From contig CAYUQJ010000006.1 in NCBI GenBank assembly GCA_964446955.1, positions 132,370-196,369 on the forward strand: a stretch of DNA of 64,000 nucleotides, written 5' to 3'. Positions 52,931 to 61,895 of the stretch are shown piece by piece. Source of the stretch: Leptolinea sp964446955. GTDB taxonomy: Bacteria; Chloroflexota; Anaerolineae; Anaerolineales; Anaerolineaceae. The notes under the pieces were generated by a model that searched no databases, was not told where the DNA came from, and saw nothing but the letters and a program-made list of their open reading frames with translations. Position 1 is the stretch's first letter; every line of letters begins with the position of its first letter. Made by a program: the position numbers and the translations under genes.

Positions 52931-53392
52931 ATGAAGCTGGCAGAATTGTTGCGGCCTTCACTGGTCGCGGTCGATGTGGAAGTTAAAACCTGGCAGGAAG
53001 CGATCGAAGCCTGCGGACGTTTGTTATATGAAGACGGGGCGATTGAAGAGCGTTTCACCGCGGCCATGATCAGGGTGGCACGCGAATTTGGCCCGTATAT
53101 TGTAGTGGCTCCGGGGATTGCCCTGCCTCATGCGTATCCAGAAGATGGTGTGATCAAACCCAGTATGGCACTGGTCAAATTGAAAACCCCCGTCAACTTC
53201 GGGAACAGTCAGAACGACCCCGTCTGGCTCGTTGTGGCTCTGGCCCCCATAGATGCCCAACAGCACATTCAGGGATTGGCCGATCTTGCGGCTGTGCTGG
53301 GTGACATGGCAAACATCCGCGATTTGAAGGCGTGCAGTACACCGCAGGAATTGCACAATGTGTTTCATTCGGCTGTCCCGGATGCTCCTTAG
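52931..53392 (+). CDS. PTS EIIA component, ascorbate/fructose type
   Basis: 153 residues; type-2 EIIA fold. The phosphorylated His lies in GIALPHAYPEDGV near residue 66. LKTPVNFGNSQNDPVWLVVALAP is the matching core. It passes phosphate from HPr to the EIIB encoded downstream. It is similar to the EIIA part of the regulator at 51620, suggesting duplication and fusion. Confidence 0.93.
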   Translation: MKLAELLRPSLVAVDVEVKTWQEAIEACGRLLYEDGAIEERFTAAMIRVAREFGPYIVVAPGIALPHAYPEDGVIKPSMALVKLKTPVNFGNSQNDPVWLVVALAPIDAQQHIQGLADLAAVLGDMANIRDLKACSTPQELHNVFHSAVPDAP

Positions 53393-53616
53393 ATATTTGG
53401 GCAAAAAGGGTTTTTATTCCCGGTTGAATCGCGGGTCTAAAAAAAAGGATCTTTTTGTGAAGGTTGGAAACGGAAAGATAAAATCCATATAATTAGATAG
53501 TACGTTTTCCGAATATGGAAACAAGTTTAACCAACCTTTATCGCCGGTAAACGGATCATTTGGGAAACAGGACAGTTACATGCAACGGTTCCATACTGCG
53601 AAAGGATATCAGGCTC

Positions 53617-53706
53617 ATGGACGATGACACCCGCCGGGATCGAAATGGATGGATCGCTCTGGGGCTGGCAGTGGTTGCTTTGATTCTTGGAATGCTTGCC
53701 AGATAA
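53617..53706 (+). CDS. 29-residue membrane microprotein within the PTS operon
   Basis: ATG 53617, AAAGGA 11 bases upstream, stop 38 bases before the EIIB start. The product is MDDDTRRDRNG followed by a single helix (WIALGLAVVALILGMLA) and a terminal Arg. Charged N-terminus in, C-terminus near the outer face. Position between EIIA and EIIB suggests a link to the EIIC channel. Its short length makes it less certain than its neighbours. Confidence 0.5.
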   Translation: MDDDTRRDRNGWIALGLAVVALILGMLAR

Positions 53707-53744
53707 CAGTCAGCCGGATCATCCCGGAAAGGAGAAACAACAAC

Positions 53745-54044
53745 GTGATCAGAATAGCGGCAATTTGCGGAATGGGTCTTGGCAGCGGACTGCTGGTAAA
53801 AATGGGGGTTGAACGTGTGTTGAAACGCAACGGGTTTGATGAACGTGAGTTCATTGTGGAAGTGGGGGATATCAGCACGGCAAAAGCGATAAAACCCGAC
53901 CTGTTCGTCACATCGACGGAATTTGGCCCGCGGTTAAAAGAATTGCCGGACGCGAAAGTCATCGAAGTGCATAATCTGTTTGATGAAAAAGAAATTGAGG
54001 CGGTGCTGGTTCCAGTCTATAAAGAAATAAACGCCGCCAGATAA
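53745..54044 (+). CDS. PTS EIIB component (lactose/ascorbate type)
   Basis: 99 residues from GTG 53745 with AAAGGAG nine bases upstream. The active Cys is in AAICGMGLGSGLL at about 8-9, the P-loop of EIIB. The strand-loop pattern VGDISTAKAIKPDLFVTSTEF fits the UlaB/SgaB type. It carries phosphate from EIIA to the sugar moved by the EIIC at 54066. Confidence 0.92.
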   Translation: MIRIAAICGMGLGSGLLVKMGVERVLKRNGFDEREFIVEVGDISTAKAIKPDLFVTSTEFGPRLKELPDAKVIEVHNLFDEKEIEAVLVPVYKEINAAR

Positions 54045-54065
54045 GCACTTCAGGAGGACGCGTAC

Positions 54066-55394
54066 ATGATGGATATCCTCCAGGCGATTTTGGATGTGCT
54101 TGTTCAGGTCATGAGCAAACCCGCCTTGCTGGTGGGTCTGATAGCCATGATCGGCCTGATCATACTAAAAAAGCCGGTGGAAGAAGTCATCTCCGGTACG
54201 GGAAAGACCATCATTGGATTCTTGATCCTGAGCGGCGGCGCGGGGATTGTCAGCGAAGCCATCCTCCCGTTGGGAATTTTAATGCAACAGGGGTTTGGTT
54301 TGCGGGGCACATTGCCGGTCAATGAGGTCTTTACGGCCGAAGCCCAGGATGTGTATGGAACGCAGATCTCCATAGTTTTTTTTCTGGCTTTTCTTATTAA
54401 TTTGTTGCTTGCCCGTTTTACCCGCATGAAATATATCTTTCTTACCGGCCACCATACCCTGTTTGCCTCCACACTGGTCACGGGCATGTTGGGGCTCACC
54501 ATTCTGCGAGACAGCCCGCCGGTGTTATTGATCCTTGTTTCCTCAGGCATTGTCGGTTTTATGATGGTCTTTTTCCCATGGTTGTCGGCTCCATACATGG
54601 AAAAAGTGATCGGTTCGAAGGATTTTGTTATGGGTCACTTCGGAACGACCACGTACGTCCTGGCCGGTTGGCTGGGGGGAAAAGTCGGCAGGCCGGAGGA
54701 TTCAACGGAAAAGATGAATTTCCCGAAGTGGATCGGTTTTTTACGTGAACCATTGATCGCCATGGGGACGGTCATGGTGTTGATATACCTGGTGTCTGCC
54801 CTGGCAGCCTGGTTGGCAGCGGGCCCGGAGGCGATAGCCGCGGATTTTGATAACGCCGATACATGGTGGCTGAATGCCATCATCTTCGGTCTCACATTTG
54901 CCGGCGGAGTATGGGTCATCCTGCTGGGAGTGCGGATGATCGTAACTGAGATCGTTCCGGCATTTCGCGGTTTTGCCGGGCAGATCGTCCCGGAGGCGAT
55001 ACCTGCGTTGGACTGCCCGGTTGTTTTTCCGTACGGGCAAAACTCCGTGCTGGTCGGCTATCTGTCATCGGTATTTGGCGGTTTGATCGCCATGGGATTG
55101 CAGATCGCCGCGCTGCCGACAGGTTTGTCAATGGGATACCTGGGCGGGGTTATTTTGCCATCGATGATCGTACATTTCTTTGTCGGGGGAACATCCGGCG
55201 TTTTTGGCAACGCGACTGGGGGATGGAAGGGTGCCGTTCTGGGCGGATTTTTGTGCGGGTTGATCTTTACCCTTCTGGCAGGAACTTCGCTTCAGGCAGT
55301 GACATCCATAGGAATACCCGACAGTTGTTTCGGCGACCCGGATTTCGGCGTGGTTGGTTCCATACTGGCTTTCATATCCGGGTTGTATAAATAA
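54066..55394 (+). CDS. PTS EIIC component, ascorbate (UlaA/SgaT) type
   Basis: 442 residues from ATG 54066 (CAGGAGG upstream). About eleven membrane segments; ILKKPVEEVISGTGKTIIGFLILSGGAG at the start and HTLFASTLVTG, GHFGTTTYVLAGWLGG and ALDCPVVFPYGQNSVLVGYLSS match UlaA. It transports and phosphorylates an ascorbate-like or other sugar acid with EIIA and EIIB. The rest of an ascorbate catabolic operon is not seen, so the substrate is open. An UlaG-like hydrolase is at 12696. Confidence 0.93.
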   Translation: MMDILQAILDVLVQVMSKPALLVGLIAMIGLIILKKPVEEVISGTGKTIIGFLILSGGAGIVSEAILPLGILMQQGFGLRGTLPVNEVFTAEAQDVYGTQISIVFFLAFLINLLLARFTRMKYIFLTGHHTLFASTLVTGMLGLTILRDSPPVLLILVSSGIVGFMMVFFPWLSAPYMEKVIGSKDFVMGHFGTTTYVLAGWLGGKVGRPEDSTEKMNFPKWIGFLREPLIAMGTVMVLIYLVSALAAWLAAGPEAIAADFDNADTWWLNAIIFGLTFAGGVWVILLGVRMIVTEIVPAFRGFAGQIVPEAIPALDCPVVFPYGQNSVLVGYLSSVFGGLIAMGLQIAALPTGLSMGYLGGVILPSMIVHFFVGGTSGVFGNATGGWKGAVLGGFLCGLIFTLLAGTSLQAVTSIGIPDSCFGDPDFGVVGSILAFISGLYK

Positions 55395-55504
55395 TCTGGG
55401 CTGTCGCCCGGATGCGAAAACGCGTCGTAAATAAGCCATATTCACAAGTCAAATACCGTGAACACCGGCATCATCCACTACGAAATAATCCCTGCCCGAG
55501 AAGT

Positions 55505-56065
55505 CTATTTTCTGTTAGGAAGCCAATTCCTCGAGTAATCATGCGTGAAAACACCGCTTTCTGCGGATGATACCTCTTCCACGGAGAAGAACGTCTTCGG
55601 GTTGTGCTGATGGATGATGTCTGTGATATGCCTGAGTTCCCTGCGTTTGATGACCGAATAGAGCAATTTGACCGGACCGCTGGCGCCTTCACCATTGACG
55701 ATCGTGACGCCAAATCCGGCTGCCCGCAGATCATGGGCCAGCTCTTCACCACCTTGCGGTAGTATGATGCGCAGGACCAGTGTGCCAATTGCCAGTTTCT
55801 CTTCGATCTTGAGGCCGATGTAAGTCCCCATGGCAAACCCGGCCGCGTACCCGACAAAAGCCGGGTAACTGTGCATATTGGACACGATCTGGCTGACCAC
55901 CACGATCCAGATGAATACCTCAACAAAACCCAGAACCGGAGCCAGATGACGTTTTCCACGGGATGTGAAAACAATACGCAGTGTTCCCAGGGTAACATCA
56001 GCCACGCGGGCGATAAAAACCAGTATCGGAAGGATAACCCAGGCGTACCAGTCAAATGATTCCAT
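55505..56065 (-). CDS. UPF0316/DUF2179 membrane protein
   Basis: 186 residues from ATG 56065 (GGAG six bases upstream). Three membrane segments (about 8-24, 40-58, 65-80) and a soluble C-terminal DUF2179 domain (about 95-175) with LRAAGFGVTIVNGEGASGPV and LLYSVIKRREL. The arrangement is that of YebE/UPF0316 proteins; function unknown, DUF2179 is suggested to bind a small ligand. Confidence 0.92.
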   Translation of the reverse strand: MESFDWYAWVILPILVFIARVADVTLGTLRIVFTSRGKRHLAPVLGFVEVFIWIVVVSQIVSNMHSYPAFVGYAAGFAMGTYIGLKIEEKLAIGTLVLRIILPQGGEELAHDLRAAGFGVTIVNGEGASGPVKLLYSVIKRRELRHITDIIHQHNPKTFFSVEEVSSAESGVFTHDYSRNWLPNRK

Positions 56066-56163
56066 TGCCATCTCCATGCAATTAGATCGGTGAGTTGGCC
56101 AAATCACGTGTTTTGGCTTCCATTAACTATACATGAGGCTGGCTTTTACGGGAACCGATTCGA

Positions 56164-57564
56164 TCAGGAAACTGGTGCGCCTTTTGTGCGGCCCATCCAG
56201 TCCAGATTTTCCATCTCGCCGAAATGATCCAGGAAGATGCGGAAGTACATCAGCTCTTCCTTGGAATTCAATTTCCAACCATTGGCCAGACAACGCTCCC
56301 GTTTGAAGTCGGCGTCGCTGATATTCTGTTCAGCGTACTGTTCCAACAGATCGACCACCCCCGCGCCCTGCCAGAACTTGGATTTGGGACGCCACAACAC
56401 CGAGGCGGGAAGGATATCTTCCACCGCTTTCCGCAGTATCCATTTTTCCACCGGGGGCTGGGTCTCCTGGAACAATTTGTGCCGGGTTGGGATGGCCAGG
56501 GCGTAATCAAGGACGTCCGGGTCCAGGAATGGAACGAATGCCGTCAGGCCATGAGCCTGCGAGCAGCGGTCCACGCGCTGCAACGCGGTATTGTGCAGCC
56601 GTTGGATGATGTCCAGTAGTTCTCCGGCAATTTGATCCTGCGGTAGAGATTTGATGTATTCGTAACCGGCGAACAACTCATCGCCGCCTTCGCCTGAAAA
56701 CACAGTCTCCACATAATTGGAAGCTGCTTTGGCTGTCAGATAATTGGTCACCGATGAGCGCACCAGCAGGGCATCGAACGATTCGAGATGGTAGATGACA
56801 TCCGGCAGGGCTTCGAGCATATCCGTCTGGGTGACTTTCAATTCATGATGTTCCGTGCCCAGATATTCTGCCATCTGCCGTCCGTAGATCAGGTCTTCGG
56901 CACCGTCCACCCCACAGACAAAGGAATGAAGTTTGCGGACATACGGTCTGGCCAGCGCGGCGATGGCGGATGAATCCAACCCGCCCGAGAGCCAGCTTCC
57001 CATTTCCTCTTGATCGGCACAGCGGGCGATTGCCTGTTCCAACCGCAACCGCAAGCCATTGGCCGTATTGGCAACATCTTCATGCGGGAGAGTCTGTATT
57101 GACGGTTCGTAATGGATGTTGACCGTCCGTCCTGCCAGGAGCATTTTCCCCGTAGGAAGCTCGTGGATCTGATTTGTGACCGGCAGCAGGGATTTCACTT
57201 CCGACGCAAAAGCCAGTCCAACCGGGCATGGCCCGTAATAGAGCGGTTTTACGCCAATCCGGTCGCGTGCCAATAAAAGGCCGTCTGCCGTCAGGGCGGC
57301 CAGGGCGAACGGTGCTCTTTGTGCTTTCAGGCTGGCAGCCGATGGAATGGGTGTGGTGATCCCGTCCCAGACGGCCTGCGTGATCAGTGAACGGGGAACC
57401 GGTCGCGATTCCGCATCATTCCAACCGGCCTGCATGATAATCCCCGGAATGTTAATTGTCTTTCGATGCTGCGTTCCGCGGTGAGCCGCCTTATCGAGCA
57501 TGATCGTTACCATGTTTTCTTCTTCCGGGGTGGTCATTCCCGCGATTCCTGCTATTCTTGCCAT
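56164..57564 (-). CDS. Asparagine-synthase-like protein without the glutaminase Cys
   Basis: 466 residues, shorter than AsnB (about 550). The N-terminal domain keeps the glutaminase fold (HRGTQHRK, FALAALTADGLLLARDRIGVKPLYYG) but starts MARIAGIAG where AsnB has MCGIAG; the N-terminal Cys nucleophile is missing. The synthetase domain has SGGLDSSAIAALARPYV, FSGEGGDELFAGYEY and the PFLDPDVLDYAL substrate region. So it should use free ammonia or another nucleophile, or act as an amide synthase like beta-lactam synthetase. AAGGAGG before the ATG supports the start, and no extra Cys lies upstream. Confidence 0.9.
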   Translation of the reverse strand: MARIAGIAGMTTPEEENMVTIMLDKAAHRGTQHRKTINIPGIIMQAGWNDAESRPVPRSLITQAVWDGITTPIPSAASLKAQRAPFALAALTADGLLLARDRIGVKPLYYGPCPVGLAFASEVKSLLPVTNQIHELPTGKMLLAGRTVNIHYEPSIQTLPHEDVANTANGLRLRLEQAIARCADQEEMGSWLSGGLDSSAIAALARPYVRKLHSFVCGVDGAEDLIYGRQMAEYLGTEHHELKVTQTDMLEALPDVIYHLESFDALLVRSSVTNYLTAKAASNYVETVFSGEGGDELFAGYEYIKSLPQDQIAGELLDIIQRLHNTALQRVDRCSQAHGLTAFVPFLDPDVLDYALAIPTRHKLFQETQPPVEKWILRKAVEDILPASVLWRPKSKFWQGAGVVDLLEQYAEQNISDADFKRERCLANGWKLNSKEELMYFRIFLDHFGEMENLDWMGRTKGAPVS

Positions 57565-57858
57565 AATTTCCTCCTTACAGCCGCCGATTAATTCATGATT
57601 CGCATTATTTATTGATCAAGGTTTAACGGCTGAACATGTGTTTTTTTGTACGATTTGTTGTCCATTTAACTGGGAATTGATTACTGCTGTTCTACTCGAT
57701 GCGGGGAAAGGTATAAAGTTCTTATTTTCCGGTATGGATGACGGTTACCAGGCAGGCATTCCCTGTTTTGAAGCCGGATAAAACTTTGGTCTGTATCTGT
57801 GTCTGCATCGAATCTTTTTTTCTATCAGCCTCCGGTTAAATAAAAGTGGATTGTTGAA
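57565..57858. other. Intergenic region upstream of the Asn-synthase-like gene
   Basis: 294 bases. It probably holds the promoter of the Asn-synthase-like gene and the end of the dehydrogenase operon. No ORF, RNA or clear terminator was identified. Confidence 0.35.
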
Positions 57859-58965
57859 TCATTCAATGACCCCTTCCTTAACAAAACGGGTCAATTCACT
57901 GACACTCCACTTATCCAGTCCCAGGCGCTCCACGGTACGGCCGCGCCGCCAGTAGTCCGTGCGGTGGATGATGCTGCCGATACGGATGATGCTTTCCATG
58001 CCGCGGACGCTTACCCCGTACCGCTGTCCCAGCGACGCGATCGGCACCAGACTCATGGGGACATCTTCGAAAATATACCGGTGATTCAGGGTCATGGGCG
58101 CCTTGATGCCGTAGTATCCGGGCTGATTATGAATGGCTTCGTGCAGGTCTTCACCGGTGGTGTCATATGCCAGTTGCAGCCATTCCAAAGCCGTGCGCGC
58201 GCGAATGCCGAGGGAGGAAGCAACCGTTACGCGTTCGCGGTCGAGCACTTCCAACATGCGGGCAACCGAAGGGGTAACGCCGTCGATGTAGAACTGATAG
58301 TCACCGTGGGTGTGCTCTATCCAACCGGCATTGAGCAGGGTCAGGGCGGGGTGGAAGATGGCGCCCATGTTGTTCATGCCGGTATTTAAAACGTCCACAC
58401 CATCGATGTACTGCGGGTAGACATCTTCGATAGCCTGCAAGACCATTTCATTGCGCGTAGAGGGAAGCGCGGCCAGAGGGACGGCTTCTTTGATCCGGAA
58501 GATCCGCGCCTGGGCTGGCCCATCCGACCGGCTGGCATAAATGAACGTTTCCGCCTCCGCGACGGTCACATCGGTGGTGCACCCACTGTCACGGATCACT
58601 TTGGTAAATTCAACCGCGCCCAGTGTCCGGCCGGGGTGGAGAATGACGATCTGACCGTCCTTCAAATGCGGCGCGGTGAGTCTGGCAACATCAGCATGCG
58701 CCGACGACGGCAGGACGACCATGATGACCTGGGCGTGATCGACCGCTTCTTTGATGTCTGACGTTACAAGGTTGATCGTTCCGAAACCATGAATACCGCC
58801 TTCGACGCTTTCCAGTTCGATGCCTTTACGTTTTTTCACTACAGAGATATGGTCAAATGTACGATTCCATAAAGCCACGTCCACACCCAGTAAGGCCAAA
58901 TGTGCAGCCATTGCTTTACCACCGTGACCGGCGCCAAGAACAGTAAACCGTTCTGCTTTCTTCAT
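57859..58965 (-). CDS. Octopine/nopaline-dehydrogenase-family oxidoreductase
   Basis: 368 residues. Rossmann fold with VLGAGHGGKAMAAHLALLG at about 9-27 and LHPGRTLGAVEF; the C-terminal octopine-dehydrogenase domain (about 190-350) has NTGMNNMGAIFHPALTLLNAG, the family's substrate-binding segment. Enzymes of the family reduce imines of amino acids and oxo acids with NAD(P)H, or the reverse. AAAGGA and a four-base overlap with the small upstream gene support the start. With the B12 enzyme it may process an amino acid or hydroxy-acid taken up by the cell. Confidence 0.92.
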   Translation of the reverse strand: MKKAERFTVLGAGHGGKAMAAHLALLGVDVALWNRTFDHISVVKKRKGIELESVEGGIHGFGTINLVTSDIKEAVDHAQVIMVVLPSSAHADVARLTAPHLKDGQIVILHPGRTLGAVEFTKVIRDSGCTTDVTVAEAETFIYASRSDGPAQARIFRIKEAVPLAALPSTRNEMVLQAIEDVYPQYIDGVDVLNTGMNNMGAIFHPALTLLNAGWIEHTHGDYQFYIDGVTPSVARMLEVLDRERVTVASSLGIRARTALEWLQLAYDTTGEDLHEAIHNQPGYYGIKAPMTLNHRYIFEDVPMSLVPIASLGQRYGVSVRGMESIIRIGSIIHRTDYWRRGRTVERLGLDKWSVSELTRFVKEGVIE

Positions 58966-59111
58966 GGTCGTTTTCCTTTCATGCTTTCAAGTAATTGCAA
59001 ATTGGCCTTTTCATATTGCGAAACCGGTTCCCCGGTTTCATCCACCTCAACACAGGCTCCATTGATGATGCGGGTTCGCACCCGGCCGAGTCCGAACGGG
59101 TTATTTTTCAA
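58962..59111 (-). CDS. 49-residue protein read directly after the B12-enzyme stop codon
   Basis: TTG 59111 follows the TAA (59112-59114) of the B12-type enzyme directly and in the same frame; the stop overlaps the dehydrogenase ATG (ATGA). The product starts LKNNPFGLGRVRTRIING and goes on to ACVEVDETGEPVSQYE and a helical tail. The same-frame placement suggests either re-initiation at the stop or readthrough that would extend the enzyme by 50 residues. The coding-like composition and tight coupling argue for a translated sequence; no family recognised. Confidence 0.55.
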   Translation of the reverse strand: MKNNPFGLGRVRTRIINGACVEVDETGEPVSQYEKANLQLLESMKGKRP

Positions 59112-60635
59112 TTAAGGCGCGTCCATCAGGCCGGTGGTCACGGCTTTCGCTAACGTCCGTGGATCAGCCAGAGGATCGGTGACATCAAAAGAAGCCAGCG
59201 ATTGGATCTTTTTCAAAAGAAAACCTGTCTCCCTGACCAGGAACTCTTTCCGGGTTTGGACTTCCGGGGCATGGGTCATATCCGGCGCGCCAAGCGCGTT
59301 TGTAATCGCGCGCTTTACAATTCTGCTGGCTTCGATGACATCATCGGCTGTGGCCGCGTGATGCGCTTCGGTATGCCCCACAATGTGATAGATGTCCGGT
59401 TTCAGGCTCATTTGCAGGTAGGTGGCAGCCGCCAGGTGTCCGCGGGCCGCGTCCGGATCAAGCGGATGCGAGAGCAGGCCGATGCGCGTTTGCCGCCAGA
59501 CATGGAAGTTGCTATCTTCCAACGGCCGGATCAACTCCAGAACGGCCAGCATTTTCGCCAGATCCATGGCATCGCTAAGACCGGGTGGGCTGTTGAACAT
59601 CATCTGGGCGATATAATCCTTCACCCCGAATCGCTTCGCGTTATAAGCGGCCAGGTAAGCCGCGGCGGCAAAAACAACATCCGACGCATCGCGCATCCCC
59701 CAGTGATGGGGTTCGTTCAGCTCAACCGGAATGCCGCGCTCACCGTACCAGGCCATCACCTTCTGGTGCTCGCGGATCGAACCTTTCAGATCCCAGGGAC
59801 CGCGGCCGTCCATCTGGTTGAACCAGAAAAGAGGGATGGCGCACCAGGCGTTATGGATGGTACGGGTCAGTAGTTCGGCATACTGAATGAAGTCGTCCGT
59901 GCCGGAGTAGGCACGCAGCAAGGGGTAATTCCCCGTTCGGCTGGCTTCGTATAGCTTTTCAAAATCCTCCGGCGTACGGACCGGAACGCCACCGGCGCCG
60001 CGCCGGCGTGGATCCTGACGTTCGGGATGGAAGAGGTTTTCTTGCGCGTCCTGGTCGGTTCCGAGTGAGATCAGGTCAAGAGCCTGGGCATCCGCGATCT
60101 TCTTGATGCCTTCCAGTGTTTCCTCCATGGTCGGCAATCCAAAATGGTGGCGCAGAATGGGGAAGGGTTTCCGCCATAGGATGCGGTCTACTGTTTTTTG
60201 GGGGAAATCTGTTTCCGTCGCTTCGTTTGCCGGCACTCCCTTAAGGTAGGCAAGTACCTGTTCAGCGCTCTCGCTGCCATCAAAGACCTGATCGAAGAAT
60301 TGCAGATTGCGGGCCTTTTCGACAACCGGAGGTGTGCCGCCAAAAACGAAACGCACTCCTTTTTCATGTAATGAAGAGGCTTCTTCCGCGAATTCACCCA
60401 GAAGGCGCTCGCCGGTTTCCGGTGTAAGGCGGTAGGATATCCCAACCAGAAATTCGTCATCCTCTTTGAGTCCCGAGGCTTCCTTTTCCGCTTCCTGCAG
60501 GAATTCATTGATCGGCACGGCCGGTCCGAGGAAACGGGTTTGCCACCCGGCGGATTCCGCCAGGCGTAGAAAATTGGAGACACCGGCAACATGCACACAT
60601 TCACCCAACGCGCCGGCGATGATGGTCTTGGTCAT
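59112..60635 (-). CDS. Cobalamin-binding mutase-like enzyme (GlmE-like)
   Basis: 507 residues. The N-terminal B12-binding Rossmann domain (about 1-130) has GALGECVHVAGVSNF, in which His and Gly fit the DxHxxG site with Glu in place of Asp, then FGGTPPVV. The rest is a TIM-barrel catalytic part with resemblance to methylaspartate mutase E and related enzymes (GTDQDAQENLFHPE, GRGPWDLKGSI, EPHHWGMRDASDV, MMFNSPPGLSDAMDLAKMLAVLEL). AAGGAGA precedes the ATG. A LacI regulator is upstream and an octopine-type dehydrogenase downstream. The carbon-skeleton reaction and substrate are not known. Confidence 0.85.
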   Translation of the reverse strand: MTKTIIAGALGECVHVAGVSNFLRLAESAGWQTRFLGPAVPINEFLQEAEKEASGLKEDDEFLVGISYRLTPETGERLLGEFAEEASSLHEKGVRFVFGGTPPVVEKARNLQFFDQVFDGSESAEQVLAYLKGVPANEATETDFPQKTVDRILWRKPFPILRHHFGLPTMEETLEGIKKIADAQALDLISLGTDQDAQENLFHPERQDPRRRGAGGVPVRTPEDFEKLYEASRTGNYPLLRAYSGTDDFIQYAELLTRTIHNAWCAIPLFWFNQMDGRGPWDLKGSIREHQKVMAWYGERGIPVELNEPHHWGMRDASDVVFAAAAYLAAYNAKRFGVKDYIAQMMFNSPPGLSDAMDLAKMLAVLELIRPLEDSNFHVWRQTRIGLLSHPLDPDAARGHLAAATYLQMSLKPDIYHIVGHTEAHHAATADDVIEASRIVKRAITNALGAPDMTHAPEVQTRKEFLVRETGFLLKKIQSLASFDVTDPLADPRTLAKAVTTGLMDAP

Positions 60636-60693
60636 AGATATCTCCTTCCCGGCTGCCCGCTGGCAGCCAATGTGAAAACGAGTTTCCCGATAT

Positions 60694-61707
60694 TCAATCT
60701 CCCGTTGATCCGCGCAGGATCAAATCGGGTTGGATGGTTTCCGTAAGAATGGCATTCGATTGCCCGCCGATTAATTTAACCAGGATGGATACCAGCCTGC
60801 GTCCGATCTGATAAACGGGTTGGTCTATGGTGGTCAATCCGGGTTGGGTATGAGCGGCATCGGAAATGCCGTCAAAACCAGCTACTGCGATATCACGGCC
60901 GACTTTCAATCCACGTTGATGAATGGCATGCATGGCCCCGATGGCGGTCAGATCATTGATACAGAAAATGGCTGTCGGTGGCGCGGTCATGTTCAATAGA
61001 TGGTCCGCCGATTCGTAACCGCCCCCGGAGGTCAGGTTGGTTTGTACCATCAAGGCCGGATCAACGGCAATATGAGCTTTAACCAGACCATCGATATAGG
61101 CGTTCTTACGATCGTTGTCGATCTTTAATGGGGCGCTGGTACCGATGTAGGCAATGCGGCTGTGCCCGAGATTTACCAGGTGTTCCATCAATTCCAGAAT
61201 TGCCGGGCGGGGATTGACCTCGATCCCATGAAAATCTTCAATGTTAGCGGGTTTTTCAAGACATACGAAGGGGATGGTCTGGCTCTTGAGAAAACTGATC
61301 CGCCAGTCATCCATCAGCACCCGGTTGAGGATGATCCCATCCACCTTGCCGGATTGCGCCCAGCGCTGGTACTGCCGCTGTTCTTCCTCGACGGTCTGGC
61401 CGGCGGTGCTGATCAACAGGTCGAGATTGTTGGCGGACGCTTCATCGGCCAGTCCAGCGATAAATTCCGAGAAAAAAGGATCTGCCAGACCGGAGCTGGA
61501 AGCGGGGAGAATATAGCCAATGGTATCCGTCCGCTGGCGGCGGAGTTGCCGGGCAGCCCTGTTGGGCGTATATCCCATCTCCGCAGCGGTGCGGATGATC
61601 AACTGCCGGGTTTCTTCAGCCACATCGTCGTAACCGTCCAGCGCGCGGGAAACGGTGGTTATGGAAAGGTTAAGCTGTCGGGCAACATCACGAATTGTTG
61701 TTCTCAT
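60694..61707 (-). CDS. LacI-family transcriptional regulator of the B12/dehydrogenase operon
   Basis: 337 residues from ATG 61707 (MRTTIRDVARQLNLSITTVSRAL), the standard start of the family; GGATGG lies upstream. The helix-turn-helix and hinge (YTPNRAARQLRRQ) are followed by a sugar-binding-type periplasmic fold (about 60-335) with GYILPASSSGLADPFF, VDGIILNRVL, IAYIGTSAP and FCINDLTAIGAM. A perfect LacI-type operator lies 8 bases before the start, so it is autoregulated and probably controls the genes downstream. Confidence 0.95.
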   Translation of the reverse strand: MRTTIRDVARQLNLSITTVSRALDGYDDVAEETRQLIIRTAAEMGYTPNRAARQLRRQRTDTIGYILPASSSGLADPFFSEFIAGLADEASANNLDLLISTAGQTVEEEQRQYQRWAQSGKVDGIILNRVLMDDWRISFLKSQTIPFVCLEKPANIEDFHGIEVNPRPAILELMEHLVNLGHSRIAYIGTSAPLKIDNDRKNAYIDGLVKAHIAVDPALMVQTNLTSGGGYESADHLLNMTAPPTAIFCINDLTAIGAMHAIHQRGLKVGRDIAVAGFDGISDAAHTQPGLTTIDQPVYQIGRRLVSILVKLIGGQSNAILTETIQPDLILRGSTGD

Positions 61708-61714
61708 AAATCCA

Positions 61715-61730
61715 TCCAAAACGTTTTGGA
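61715..61730. promoter_or_regulatory. LacI-family operator
   Basis: TCCAAAACGTTTTGGA, a perfect 16-bp palindrome with the central CG typical of LacI-family sites, 8 bases upstream of the regulator start. A looser copy (GAAAACGAGTTTC) is at 60675-60687, before the B12-enzyme gene. Confidence 0.8.
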
Positions 61731-61895
61731 ATACTAGTGTAGCATGGAAAAAATAAAAATGGAAGGGGAATTATTGGCGTATTTATTGCAACAAGTGTGT
61801 TGTTGGACAATTGCAAACGGCTTGTGTAAATTTCTCCATCTGTTTATAATAATGATTAATGGATTGATTAATCAGATTGTGGAGAAGAGTTACGC

